Assembly: GCA_965215315.1 (NCBI GenBank)
Contig: CBDCDB010000008.1
Coordinates: 2,790,001-2,854,000 of the forward strand
DNA: 64,000 nt
Source: Truepera sp965215315
Lineage (GTDB): Bacteria; Deinococcota; Deinococci; Deinococcales; Trueperaceae
Reading direction: 5' to 3'
Below the pieces are notes generated by a model. The model was not told the origin of the DNA. It worked only from the letters and a program-made list of their open reading frames with translations, and ran no database searches. Position numbers and translations under genes: made by a program. Of this stretch, positions 9,652-18,855 are shown piece after piece. Every line of letters starts with the position of its first letter. The first letter of the stretch is position 1.

Positions 9652-12068
9652 CAGATAATCTCCCTAAACGCCACCGCACGGCTCCGGCGTTTAAGTTCTT
9701 CGCGTAACCGGACGGCCCACGACGCTTCCAATTTGGGGTCAGCTTCCAGCATCCGCTTCGCCAAATCACGTGAGCGCTCGATAATCTCCGTGTCCTGCGC
9801 CAAATCGCCCAACACCAAATCCGGCATCCCCGACTGCCGCGTCCCGCGCAGCTCACCGGGGCCACGCAGCTCGAGGTCTTTTTCGGCAATCACAAACCCG
9901 TCCGAGTTCTTTTCAATCACGCCCAAACGCTGCTGCGTCTTTTTCGAGCGGTCGCCCGCGACCAAGATGCAGTAGCTCGCATGTTCACCACGCCCGACCC
10001 GGCCCCGGAGCTGATGGAGTTGCGAAAGGCCAAAACGTTCGGCATTTTCGATAATCATCACCGAAGCGTTCGGAATATCTACCCCGACTTCGATAACAGT
10101 TGTCGAGACGAGCAAATCGTATTCACGGCGGCGAAACGCCTCCATCACCTCGTCTTTTTCCCCCCCCGTCAGCTTGCCGTGTAAAAGGGCAATCCGGCAA
10201 CCTTCAGGCATGATGGCCTTTAAGTCATCGTACATCTGTGTTGCCGACATAATCTCGCTCATGACTTCAGCTTCACTCTCTTCGATCAAAGGCGTCACTA
10301 AGTACACCTGCCGACCTTTTTGGATTTCGCCCCACGCAAAACGGTATACGTCGCGGCGTTTGGCGTCCCCGACCAGCCGCGTTTCTATGGCTTGGCGACC
10401 CGGTGGCAGTTCGTCGATGATTGAGAGCTCGAGATCGCCGTAATACGTCAGCGCCAGAGAGCGCGGAATCGGCGTCGCGCTCATGACCAAAACGTCCGGG
10501 CTGTTGCCCAAAAGTTTACGGCGCTGTTCGACACCGAAACGGTGTTCTTCGTCAACGATGGCTAGACCCAGGTTGCGAAACTTGACGCCTTCTTGAATAA
10601 GCGCGTGTGTGCCGACAGCCAAATCGGTTTGCGACGACTGTAACCGCTCCCGCGCCTCGCGCCGCTCCCGAAACCCCGACGACCCGATAAACAGGTCGCA
10701 CGCCACACCGAGGGGTTGCAAATATTGCATCAAGTTCAGGTAGTGTTGCCGCGCCAGGATTTCGGTCGGAGCCATCAGCGCAGCTTGAAAACCGTTTTTT
10801 ACGGCGATGTACGCTGCCGCCGCTGCCACCGCCGTTTTTCCGGAGCCCACGTCGCCTTGCAAAAGCCGCGCCATCTGTTTGGGGTTTGCCATATCGCCCA
10901 AGATTTCATCCAAGACACGACTCTGTGCGTTGGTGAGTTTGAAGGGGAGGCTCGAGGCAAACGTCTTCAAATCCTTTTGCTTGACCCTAAACTGCTTGCC
11001 GACCAGGGCTGTATCCCGGTTTAAGAGAACGCGCAGCTCGAGAAACAAAAACTCGTCGAATTTAAGCCGTCTGAGGGCCGCCGAGAGCGTTTTTTCACCG
11101 GTGGGGAAGTGTACTTCACGCAAAGCTTCGTCTAACGAGATGAGATGAAAGCGTTCGACAATGCTCTTGGGTAGATGATCGGGTACTAAGTTGAGCGCGT
11201 CCAAAAGCCTGCGCGTGGCCCGCCGCACATACGCCTGACTTAATCCCTGAGTTGACCCATATACGCCGACAATCCGCCCTGCCGAGAGCGATTCGGCGTC
11301 ATCATCTATTTCATGATGCGCCGCTGAGAGTTCAATTACGCTGCCGCGCCGTTTAACCTTGCCGGTAACAACGATGCGCTGACCCGGAAAGAGCTGCTTC
11401 TCGAGCCATGCCTGGTTAAACCATACGACCGTGAGCCTTGCGCCGTGCGTATCTTCTAAAAACGCCCGTACGACCGTCATCCCGCTCCGCGCCCTTGTCA
11501 GTTTGCGCCCCGCAATCGTTCCGACGACCGTCACCGATTCTTGCTCACCTAAAGCCGAAAAGCTCGGCAGGGCGCGGCGGTCTTCGTAACGTTTGGGGTA
11601 GTAGAAGAGCAAATCGCGGTAGGTTTTAAGGCCCAACGGCGCAAGTTTTTTTACGGCGCTCTGACCGACGTTGAGGACGCTGTTGTCGAACTCGGCGTCG
11701 AGCTGGGCGCTGGCAAAGTCCGTTGGGTTGCTGACGGCGGGCGCAGGTTCGGCTGATTTCCGCGAAGCTTTGACCGGTGACGCGTTGCTGGGCGCAGGAG
11801 GTGCAAACACCGGCTCTTCGGGCGGGCCGAGAAGCGTCAGGGCTTGCCCCAACCTCTTCTCACGTTCATCTGGCGAAAGTGCGCCGTAGCCGTCCATCAG
11901 CTCGCGCACGTCACCAAACGGTCCGCCGACGGTTTCGAGGAGGCGCTCGAGCCCCCCCTTAACCGCCGTATCCTGGCAGCCACTTTTGAGCTCGAGGGTC
12001 AGCGGCCCCCGTAAACGGTTTCTGAGTTCGCCTATCGTCGCCACGCTCACCCCTCTATTATGAAACAC
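9651..12068 (-). CDS. recG: ATP-dependent DNA helicase RecG
   Basis: Branch-migrating superfamily-2 helicase that remodels stalled forks and Holliday junctions. An OB-fold wedge domain (about 165-290) precedes the motor: Walker A GDVGSGKT at 405-412, Walker B DEEH at 506-509, motif III MSATPIPRSL, and the motif VI region QLRGRVGRG. At 805 residues it is longer than the roughly 690-residue E. coli enzyme because of an N-terminal extension of about 120 residues with an Ala/Pro-rich linker, as in other Deinococcota RecG proteins. The first ATG is used here; GTG codons at residues 7 and 9, near a GAGGGG sequence, are alternative starts. Confidence 0.93.
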   Translation of the reverse strand: MFHNRGVSVATIGELRNRLRGPLTLELKSGCQDTAVKGGLERLLETVGGPFGDVRELMDGYGALSPDEREKRLGQALTLLGPPEEPVFAPPAPSNASPVKASRKSAEPAPAVSNPTDFASAQLDAEFDNSVLNVGQSAVKKLAPLGLKTYRDLLFYYPKRYEDRRALPSFSALGEQESVTVVGTIAGRKLTRARSGMTVVRAFLEDTHGARLTVVWFNQAWLEKQLFPGQRIVVTGKVKRRGSVIELSAAHHEIDDDAESLSAGRIVGVYGSTQGLSQAYVRRATRRLLDALNLVPDHLPKSIVERFHLISLDEALREVHFPTGEKTLSAALRRLKFDEFLFLELRVLLNRDTALVGKQFRVKQKDLKTFASSLPFKLTNAQSRVLDEILGDMANPKQMARLLQGDVGSGKTAVAAAAAYIAVKNGFQAALMAPTEILARQHYLNLMQYLQPLGVACDLFIGSSGFRERREARERLQSSQTDLAVGTHALIQEGVKFRNLGLAIVDEEHRFGVEQRRKLLGNSPDVLVMSATPIPRSLALTYYGDLELSIIDELPPGRQAIETRLVGDAKRRDVYRFAWGEIQKGRQVYLVTPLIEESEAEVMSEIMSATQMYDDLKAIMPEGCRIALLHGKLTGGEKDEVMEAFRRREYDLLVSTTVIEVGVDIPNASVMIIENAERFGLSQLHQLRGRVGRGEHASYCILVAGDRSKKTQQRLGVIEKNSDGFVIAEKDLELRGPGELRGTRQSGMPDLVLGDLAQDTEIIERSRDLAKRMLEADPKLEASWAVRLREELKRRSRAVAFREII

Positions 12069-12293
12069 AGTTTGGGGTTTGGGGGAAACTCAGCGGTTGC
12101 AGCGTAAGGTAACTGCCTAGACGCTTGTAGATTCCCTATATGTTGCCGTACCGGCTGAGCGAGTAGCTAAGTCTCGAGCAATGACACCAAAAATGGGCAA
12201 GTTAATGAGGGCAAAACACGTCTCTTTTTTTACGCCGCTTCGCTAGTTATGCATTCGTAACTGCCCCTTTCTCTAAAGCTTAGCGGATTTTTG

Positions 12294-13687
12294 TGCAACC
12301 TAAAACCCGAACGAAACTTAATCAAGCAGGTCAGGAACGCAGTAAGTCATGGGTCAAGCGGCGTAACGAAGCGGCCTTAGCCGGGTTTTTGGCGAGGTGT
12401 TCAAGCACCAGATGATGCGATAGCCGGGCGAGACCCTTGTAGAGGGCAGCTTTGCCAGGTTTGGCTTTACCCGGCGTCCAGCTGCCGAGCGTCGCCAGAA
12501 ACAAAACCTCGGGTCGCTCGGGCGTTGCGCCGAGATCGAAGATAAATGCGGCGGCAAGCCAGGCCAAGGCAACCAGGGTACGCAGCGCCTCGTAATCGAG
12601 GAGTCTCACGCTCTCCCAGTCGAGCGCGTCCTTGGTCCAACCGAACAAGTCCTCAATCGCCCAGCGTTGCCGATAGGCTTGAACGATGCGTTCTGCTAGG
12701 GCGAGTTGCGCCGCGCGTTCGTCATCCAAACGCAGGTTGCTTAACAGCAACCACGGTTGCGCCAGTCGGGGATGGCTAAGTTTCACGACGCTCATGTCGT
12801 TCCCAGGTAGCTGCTCAAGTTCCAGGCGTAAGGCACGAACAGCCACCTGGTAGCAAGCCCGACTCGAGGTCGGGCTCAGCAACCGTTTTTCCAACGGCAG
12901 CTGACCCGTAACAGCAGCCTCACTGAGCCAGCTTTCAAGCGGCTTGGCAGGGGCGTCTACGCGTATTTTGGCCCGGCGCTTGGGATGTTGCGAACGTACT
13001 ACGAAGCATTCACCGCGCTCATGGAGCCACCGCAGCAGTTTGTGGTCGTCAAAACCTCGGTCCATCACCCACAACAGCCGACCCACCCGTTCGGCTTTGA
13101 GCGCAGCTGAAACCCCTTTCATCGCCGTGCGGTATTCGTCGTTGACGCTGACAAACCCGGGAGCCTGAGCTGAAAAGCTGTGCTGGTACAAAAGCGCCCG
13201 GTGACCTGTCCCGCCGATACCCAAAACTGTGAGCGTGTGAAACCCGGAAACCAGATTGCCGTCCAAGTCACGCACTGTGTCGAGATACTCCAGCTCGCGT
13301 GCAAATGGCTTTCTGAGGTCAGATTCATCAATGATAAGTAGCACCTCGTGTTCGCCCGCCAGCTGTCTTGCCCCTTCGGACGTGAGCACACTTCCCAACG
13401 CTTGGGCTGTTGTCTCAGCGCGCTCGTTGCCACCGTGTAACAACCGCCTCAACCTGCGTTCGCCATATCTCGTCCCCGCCGTAAGGGGATTGCACGCCGC
13501 CATCTGCGCCACCTTGCAACCCCCGCTACCAATGATTCCCCATACACACGCATCAAACCCTTCTTGCAAGCGGCGGTCTTTCAAAAGTGTTTTGTAGGGG
13601 CGCGTAAAGTCTTGTAAAGAGACGGCTGAAAAGTTTGTTTGCTGTTTCATCTTTGACTATACAGACCTTTGTCCGGGTTTGGGTGCA
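12294..13687 (-). mobile_element. IS4-family insertion sequence
   Basis: About 1.39 kb between recG and an SDR gene. It carries one transposase. The ends show an imperfect inverted repeat: TGCAACCTAAAACCCGAAC at 12294-12312 against the reverse complement of the sequence ending at 13687, TGCACCCAAACCCGGAC. I could not define a target duplication with confidence, so the ends are approximate. Confidence 0.65.
12331..13650 (-). CDS. IS4-family DDE transposase
   Basis: A 439-residue transposase, apparently intact. The DDE residues are readable: Asp108 in LLIIDESDL, Asp197 in WVMDRGFDD, and Glu333 in the YRQRWAIEDLFGW block, which is the Y-(2)-R-(3)-E-(6)-K type signature of IS4. It is the only gene of the element and so probably competent for transposition if the ends are right. 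Confidence 0.85.
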   Translation of the reverse strand: MKQQTNFSAVSLQDFTRPYKTLLKDRRLQEGFDACVWGIIGSGGCKVAQMAACNPLTAGTRYGERRLRRLLHGGNERAETTAQALGSVLTSEGARQLAGEHEVLLIIDESDLRKPFARELEYLDTVRDLDGNLVSGFHTLTVLGIGGTGHRALLYQHSFSAQAPGFVSVNDEYRTAMKGVSAALKAERVGRLLWVMDRGFDDHKLLRWLHERGECFVVRSQHPKRRAKIRVDAPAKPLESWLSEAAVTGQLPLEKRLLSPTSSRACYQVAVRALRLELEQLPGNDMSVVKLSHPRLAQPWLLLSNLRLDDERAAQLALAERIVQAYRQRWAIEDLFGWTKDALDWESVRLLDYEALRTLVALAWLAAAFIFDLGATPERPEVLFLATLGSWTPGKAKPGKAALYKGLARLSHHLVLEHLAKNPAKAASLRRLTHDLLRS

Positions 13688-13733
13688 TCTGCTTGACGTA
13701 TAGCGCATACGGCGGTATAGTTAAAAAATCAAA

Positions 13734-13761
13734 CGCGCTCAAGACGAGCGCGGTTTTTTTT
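13734..13761. terminator. Bidirectional intrinsic terminator
   Basis: CGCGCTC-AAGAC-GAGCGCG hairpin followed by eight T on the plus strand and preceded by AAAAAA (13724-13729), which gives a U-run on the minus strand. It most likely ends the SDR transcript. Confidence 0.7.
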
Positions 13762-13810
13762 GCCTTATCACGCCCGAATCAACGATGACAATTTATGGGA
13801 GGGCTCGAGC

Positions 13811-14569
13811 CTACCTAGCGGTGTACCCGCCATCAATCGGCAACGCCACGCCGGTAATAAAACGGGCTTCGTCGCTCGCTAAAAAGAGCGCTGCGTTCGC
13901 TACGTCCACCGGTTCAGGTGCGCCAGGAATTGGGTTCATCGTCGTGAACTTTTTGCGCTGCGCTTCGGGGTCGGCGCTCGTTTCGATAAAGTGTTCAACC
14001 AGAGGCGTCATGATCCCGGTGGGGCAAAGGGCGCAGCAGCGGATGTGCTGGTCAGCGTACTCCATCGCCGCGGCTTTAGTCAGTTGAATTACACCGCCTT
14101 TTGACGCTGAATACGGCGGGATGTTGGGAAAACCGACCAAACCCGCCGTCGAACCCATGTTGATAATGACGCCGCCCTCGCCGCGCTCCACCATCGCCGC
14201 AATGCCGTACTTCGTACCGTAAAACACGCCGTCCATGTTGATGCCCATGACCTTGCGCCAGTTCTCGAGGCTCGAGGCTGCTGTCGGTGCTTGCTCACGG
14301 TCAACCCCGGCGTTGTTGACTAGAATGTCGAGGCGTCCGTAGTGGTCGGTTGCCCCCTTGACCATCACTTCGACTGAAGCGGCGTCGGTCACGTCTACCT
14401 GGGCAAATAGCGCGTCACTCAGCGAAGACACGATCTCTTGGCCCTTCTGCTCGTCCAAGTCGGCAATCACGACCCGTGCGCCCTCTTCGCTGAAACGTCG
14501 GGCAATAGCTGCGCCCAGACCGGACGCGCCGCCTGTGATGAGGGCAACTTTGTTTTCTAATCGGTTCAT
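13811..14569 (-). CDS. SDR-family oxidoreductase
   Basis: A classical short-chain dehydrogenase/reductase of 252 residues: TGGASGLG nucleotide-binding motif at 12-19, NNAG at 85-88, catalytic Asn111, Ser140, Tyr153 and Lys157 (YSASK), and C-terminal LPIDGGYTAR. The Asp at the end of beta-strand 2 (VVIADLDE) predicts NAD(H) preference. A glucose 1-dehydrogenase or 3-oxoacyl reductase type substrate is possible. GGAAGGA precedes the ATG. Divergent from the glucose-type ABC operon. Confidence 0.85.
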   Translation of the reverse strand: MNRLENKVALITGGASGLGAAIARRFSEEGARVVIADLDEQKGQEIVSSLSDALFAQVDVTDAASVEVMVKGATDHYGRLDILVNNAGVDREQAPTAASSLENWRKVMGINMDGVFYGTKYGIAAMVERGEGGVIINMGSTAGLVGFPNIPPYSASKGGVIQLTKAAAMEYADQHIRCCALCPTGIMTPLVEHFIETSADPEAQRKKFTTMNPIPGAPEPVDVANAALFLASDEARFITGVALPIDGGYTAR

Positions 14570-14800
14570 ATCAGTTTCCTTCCAGCGTACTTAGGGCAGA
14601 CCTAACTTATGAACAATACTGTATTTGTAAGCGTAACTTTAGCAGAGTCTAACTGTAGGCTTCGCTAGCAAGCTTGCTATCTAGCTTTCTAATTGTCTTT
14701 CCGGCACCGACGGAATCACCGACACGCCTTTACCTTTGGCAAGAGCTGAAAGCTGCACCGGCCTAGAAACGCAGTCATAAAGAAAATTTCATCATACGGG

Positions 14801-14819
14801 TAACCAAACGGGTTAAGAT
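14801..14819 (+). promoter_or_regulatory. Candidate promoter/operator of the sugar ABC operon
   Basis: Inverted repeat TAACC-AAACG-GGTTA (14801-14815) overlaps a TAAGAT -10 box (14814-14819). It lies 46 nt upstream of the binding-protein gene. No regulator gene is adjacent. The rest of the 295-bp divergent region shows nothing I can name. Confidence 0.35.
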
Positions 14820-14864
14820 AGCACTGGAACATGGTGTAAAAATAAAAAACGAATAGGAGTAAAG

Positions 14865-16094
14865 ATGAAGAGACTGGCTATTGTTTTGATTGCTGCTTTA
14901 CTGTCGGTGTCGCAGGCGCAGAGGCTCGAGATTTTCTCGTGGTGGGCGGGCGACGAAGGCCCCGCGCTCGAGGCCCTAATCGACCTTTATAAAGAGCAAA
15001 ACGCCGGTACCGACGTGGTGAACGCGACCGTCACCGGCGGGTCAGGCGTCAACGCCCGCGCTGTGTTGAAAACCCGGATGCTGGGCGGCGACCCGCCCGA
15101 CTCGTTTCAGGTTCACGCCGGTCAAGAGCTGATTGGGACGTGGGTTGCTGCCGAGCGCATGGACGACCTCTCGAGCCTGTTCGAGGAGCAGGGCTGGAAC
15201 GAAGCGTTTCCCGAAACGCTCCTGAACCTTATCAGCACCGACGACGGTACCTGGAGCGTCCCCGTCAACGTTCACCGCTCGAACGTGATGTGGTTTGTCC
15301 CGGCAAAACTCGAGGAGTGGGGCGTCTCTGCGCCGACCTCGTGGGACGAATTTTTAGAGATGTGTCCAACGCTTCAGGAGCAGGGCGTGACGCCGCTTGT
15401 CGTTGCCGAACCCTGGACGCAGCAGCACCTCTGGGAATCGGTTGCTCTAGCTGTCTTGGGGCCGGACAACTACGAAGCGCTCTGGTCAGGCGAGCTGGCC
15501 TTTGACTCTGACGAAGCGACGGCTGTCTGGGACACCTTCGGACAGATTATGGACTGCACGAACGACGACGCAGCGGGCCTGTCGTGGCAGCAGGCGACCG
15601 ACCGGGTGGTGAACGGTGAAGCCGCTTTTAACGTCATGGGCGACTGGGCTGCGGGTTATATGACGACGACCTTGGGCCTCGAGCCCGAGACCGGTTTCGG
15701 TTGGTCTGCGTCGCCGGGCACGGACGGCAACTTTATTCTGTTAGCCGATTCGTTCGGTCTGCCGGTCGGTGCGCCCGACGCGGATCAAGCGACGGCGTGG
15801 CTTAAACTCGTCGGTTCTAAAGAGGGCCAAGACCTCTTCAACCCGCTTAAAGGTTCCATCTCGCCGCGCTTAGACTCCGACCCGAGCGTCTACAGCGCGT
15901 ACTCGAAGTCGGCCTATGAGGACTATACCAACGACCGTCAGGTTGGCTCGCTCGTTCACGGGGCCGTTGCCAACGAAACCTTCATGAGCGAATTTGCCAA
16001 CGTGCTGGAGGGCTACTTAAGCTCCGGTGACGCCGCGCAAGCCGGGGCCGCTGCGCAAGAACTTGCTACCCGCACAGGTGTCGGCGCAGGCTAG
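14865..16094 (+). CDS. ABC transporter sugar-binding protein, glucose/mannose type
   Basis: Periplasmic solute-binding protein of 409 residues with a signal peptide ending near SQA-Q. The mature sequence begins LEIFSWWAGDEGPALEALI and contains GGSGVNARAVLKTRMLGGDPPDSFQ split across residues 55-80, closely resembling the glucose-binding protein of Thermus thermophilus from memory. It should deliver glucose or a related hexose to the two permeases encoded downstream. AGGAG precedes the ATG. A repeat element and a terminator hairpin separate it from the permeases, which would keep the binding protein in molar excess. No ATPase is encoded nearby, so a shared MsmX-type ATPase is likely. Confidence 0.9.
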   Translation: MKRLAIVLIAALLSVSQAQRLEIFSWWAGDEGPALEALIDLYKEQNAGTDVVNATVTGGSGVNARAVLKTRMLGGDPPDSFQVHAGQELIGTWVAAERMDDLSSLFEEQGWNEAFPETLLNLISTDDGTWSVPVNVHRSNVMWFVPAKLEEWGVSAPTSWDEFLEMCPTLQEQGVTPLVVAEPWTQQHLWESVALAVLGPDNYEALWSGELAFDSDEATAVWDTFGQIMDCTNDDAAGLSWQQATDRVVNGEAAFNVMGDWAAGYMTTTLGLEPETGFGWSASPGTDGNFILLADSFGLPVGAPDADQATAWLKLVGSKEGQDLFNPLKGSISPRLDSDPSVYSAYSKSAYEDYTNDRQVGSLVHGAVANETFMSEFANVLEGYLSSGDAAQAGAAAQELATRTGVGAG

Positions 16095-16098
16095 ACGC

Positions 16099-16230
16099 TA
16101 TAGCGAATACCATCTGGTTCGAGAGTACGAAGTTGAGCGCAGCAACGCGTTTCGTACGCGGAGCATCTACTAGCACGCACTTTTTGAGATGATAGCTGCG
16201 AGACTCGAGCCTAGTTACTGTGATCGCTAT
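16099..16230 (+). repeat. Miniature inverted-repeat element, copy 1
   Basis: Starts TATAGCGAATACCATCTGG, contains the family core CTAGCACGCAC and GATGATAGCTGCGAG, and ends GATCGCTAT. Related copies occur at 19143-19383 and 41553-41732. It has no coding capacity. It lies 4 nt downstream of the sugar-binding protein stop and within the transporter operon. Confidence 0.7.
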
Positions 16231-16239
16231 CTGTTTTGA

Positions 16240-16275
16240 GAACGCCGAGTGCAGCACGCCGCTCGGCGTTCTTTT
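16240..16275 (+). terminator. Intergenic terminator/attenuator in sugar ABC operon
   Basis: GAACGCCGAG / CTCGGCGTTC hairpin with a GC-rich loop followed by TTTT. Positioned between the binding protein and the permeases, where partial termination is common. Confidence 0.75.
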
Positions 16276-16502
16276 GTGGGGTAAAAAACAGCGCAAAGGT
16301 GTACCTGCTTAGTCGCGGCTACCCTATAACCGGGTCGGAAAGGATAACGTAGGCGGTAGAATCTTTTGTGACTTGTGCCGCCCTTTACGTGGGCCCCATA
16401 AAGACTCATCCAAGACTTGAAAGGTCAACGCAGTGGGTCAAAACGGCGGGTCAAAACCGACTCGAGACGAAACGCAACCGTAATTTATTTAGGAGAACCC
16501 GT

Positions 16503-17621
16503 ATGAAGTTTTCTCGAGACCGCCTCACCGCCGTCCTGATGCTGCTCCCGTCCCTCGTTTTGCTCGGTATTTTTGTCTACGGCTTTATCGGCCAGACGTT
16601 CTACACGTCGCTTACCAACTGGGGTCAAGACCCCGTCCAAGCGCTCGCGCTCAACCCGGTTCTAGAGTTTATCGGCTTCGACAACTATCAGCAACTCTTT
16701 ACAGCGGCGAGTCAGGCGCGGTTCCGGCAGGATCTGGTCAACACCTTCTTTTTTACGGTGTTCTTTTTGGCGGGTTGCCTCGGGCTCGGTTTGGGGCTGG
16801 CGGTGCTGCTAGAGCAAAACGTCCGGGGCGAAGCGTTTTTTCGTACGATATTTCTCTTTCCGATGGCGCTGGCCTTTATCGTTACCGGCACGATTTGGCG
16901 CTGGATGCTGCAACCGCAGGGCGGCGTCAATGTTTTACCGACCGCCATCGGCCTTCCTGCCGGGGAGTTTCGCTGGCTCTCCTCGAGGACGCAGATATGG
17001 CAGTTCAACTGGCAAAACCTACCGTTTTTTACCGGTTTGATCGTCGCCGCCGTGCTGATTTTTGTGCTTGTCGCCGCGTTTCGTAACCGTAGGCGGGTTC
17101 AAGGTAGTGTCGTCAGCGTTATTACTTTAGGGCTGTTAGCCTGGACGTTCACCGGCGCACGCAGCACCTTGATTTTAGCCAATCCTGAAACGCACGGCTT
17201 TAATTTGGCATTTATCGGCATTATTCTAGCAGCGGTCTGGCAGATGTCGGGGTATACGATGGCGCTCTATCTGGCAGGTTTACGGGGGATTCCCGACGAT
17301 TTACGTGAGGCCGCCCGTTCGGACGGCGCGAGTGAGTGGCAGCTCTACCGCTTTGTGATCTTGCCGCTGCTGGCCCCCATTACGCTCTCGGCGATGATTA
17401 TTCTGGGTCACATCAGCCTCAAAATTTTCGATTTAATTTTTGCGATGGCGGGAGCTGACAATGCCACCACCGACGTTCCGGCGCTGCTGATGTATCTGCG
17501 GGCGTTCCGGGCCAATCAGTTTGCTGAAGGTGCCGCTATCGCGGTCGTCCTACTTGCTCTCGTGGCGCTCGTGATCGTGCCTTATTTGTACTCGAGCCTC
17601 CGTGGTGAGGTGCGAAGATGA
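16503..17621 (+). CDS. Sugar ABC transporter permease, first subunit
   Basis: A 372-residue inner-membrane permease of the MalF/UgpA-like (CUT1) type with about eight hydrophobic segments. The EAA loop, which docks on the ATPase, reads EAARSDGASEWQLYRFVILP (about residues 267-286). Start at 16503 is preceded by TTTAGGAGAACCC. A hydrophilic insertion of about 30 residues between membrane segments in the middle makes it longer than the usual 290-300. Overlaps the second permease by 4 nt. Together with the upstream binding protein it forms the glucose-type importer. Confidence 0.88.
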   Translation: MKFSRDRLTAVLMLLPSLVLLGIFVYGFIGQTFYTSLTNWGQDPVQALALNPVLEFIGFDNYQQLFTAASQARFRQDLVNTFFFTVFFLAGCLGLGLGLAVLLEQNVRGEAFFRTIFLFPMALAFIVTGTIWRWMLQPQGGVNVLPTAIGLPAGEFRWLSSRTQIWQFNWQNLPFFTGLIVAAVLIFVLVAAFRNRRRVQGSVVSVITLGLLAWTFTGARSTLILANPETHGFNLAFIGIILAAVWQMSGYTMALYLAGLRGIPDDLREAARSDGASEWQLYRFVILPLLAPITLSAMIILGHISLKIFDLIFAMAGADNATTDVPALLMYLRAFRANQFAEGAAIAVVLLALVALVIVPYLYSSLRGEVRR

Positions 17622-18469
17622 GCGCGGTGACGGTTGTTCCGGAGAAAATCACCAACCCCCGACGCTTTCGCTGGGTCGTCTACCTGCTGCTGGTCGTAGC
17701 GGCGCTCTTTTACCTGTTGCCTATCTATCTGGTCGTCGTCACGAGCCTCAAAGCGCCCGCCGACATCAGTTTGCAAAGCACTTGGCAATTGCCGACAACC
17801 CCGAACTGGTCGAGTTTCGCCGAGGCCTGGAACGCTTTTGCGCCGCAGCTTCAGAACAGTCTGATACTGACTGTGACCGCAACGTTGGGCGCGGCAATCT
17901 TAGGGTCGCTCAACGGCTATGTGCTCTCCAAATGGCGGTTTCCGGGGGCAAATATCGTCTTCCCGCTGATCTTGTTCGGGATGTTTATTCCGTATCAGAG
18001 TATCCTGATTCCGCTGTTTCAGTTTTTGAGCGATTTGGGGCTTTACGGCTCGCTCTGGGGCCTGATTCTCACGCACGTCGTTTACGGCCTGCCGATTACC
18101 ACGCTGATTTTTAGAAACTTTTACGCCGAAATCCCTGACGAGATGCTCGAGGCCGGAAAAATCGACGGGGCCGGATTTTTCGGTCTCTACTGGCGCATTG
18201 TCTTTCCGCTGTCGGTCTCGGGCTTTGTGGTGGTGATTATCTGGCAGTTTACGCAGGTGTGGAACGAGTTTTTGTTCGCGGTGACGCTGACCAATCAGCA
18301 GACGCAGCCGATCACTGTCGGGCTCGCCAACCTTGCGGGCGGGCAGGCCGTGGACTGGAATCTGCCGATGGCGGGGGCCATCTTAGCGGCGCTGCCGACG
18401 CTCCTGATTTACATCGTCCTGGGCCGCTACTTTATCCGCGGACTGCTCGCAGGGTCGGTGAAAGGCTAA
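17618..18469 (+). CDS. Sugar ABC transporter permease, second subunit
   Basis: A 283-residue permease of the MalG type with six hydrophobic segments and an EAA loop, EMLEAGKIDGAGFFGLYWRI (about residues 172-191). The ATGA overlap with the preceding permease indicates translational coupling and equimolar synthesis. The two form the transmembrane channel of the importer. The gene is followed within 2 nt by the decayed cytidine deaminase gene. Confidence 0.9.
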   Translation: MSAVTVVPEKITNPRRFRWVVYLLLVVAALFYLLPIYLVVVTSLKAPADISLQSTWQLPTTPNWSSFAEAWNAFAPQLQNSLILTVTATLGAAILGSLNGYVLSKWRFPGANIVFPLILFGMFIPYQSILIPLFQFLSDLGLYGSLWGLILTHVVYGLPITTLIFRNFYAEIPDEMLEAGKIDGAGFFGLYWRIVFPLSVSGFVVVIIWQFTQVWNEFLFAVTLTNQQTQPITVGLANLAGGQAVDWNLPMAGAILAALPTLLIYIVLGRYFIRGLLAGSVKG

Positions 18470-18470
18470 C

Positions 18471-18840
18471 GTGTATGAAGGTCTAATTTTTCGTGCGCGG
18501 CAGCTTACGGGCCGTTATCAGGCTTCGGAGGACTGCCGTGCAGGTGATGTGGCGGCCATTGTCGTTGCAGCCTCAGGACGTGAGTACCGCGGAGTTACGT
18601 GTGGAATTCGAAGCTGGTATCGGCTTCTGTGCTGAACATGCCGCTGTCGCCGAGATGCTAAAATCACGCGAATCGGTAGTGAGACTGATGGTAGCAGTTG
18701 ACCAAACAGGCGTCGTTACGCCACCTTGCGGTCGGTTCCGTGAGTTGTTGTGGCAACTAAACGGGGCAAACCGTGAGATGCTCGTCGTTTTAGATGAGAA
18801 CACGGCTAAACCGCTCGAGGCGCTGTTGCCTTACCGTTAG
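18471..18840 (+). pseudogene. Cytidine deaminase-like gene, frameshifted
   Basis: Starting at GTG 18471, one frame reads YEGLIFRARQ through AAIVVAASGREYRGVTCGI, typical of the cytidine deaminase N-terminus, then runs into a stop. Skipping the C at 18609 gives GIEAGIGFCAEHAAVAEM in the next frame, with the zinc-site CAE motif, and continues to VVTPPCGRFRELL. The combined product would be about 122 residues. The second active-site motif normally reads PCxxC; here the last Cys is Phe, so one zinc ligand is missing even without the frameshift. Pseudogene is the best reading. It lies directly behind the sugar permease gene. Confidence 0.7.
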
Positions 18841-18855
18841 CTCGAGTAAACTTAC

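Noticed and set aside
12069..12293. Gene or RNA between recG and the IS4 element
   Set aside because: 225 bp with stops in all frames and no stable conserved structure that I can recognise.
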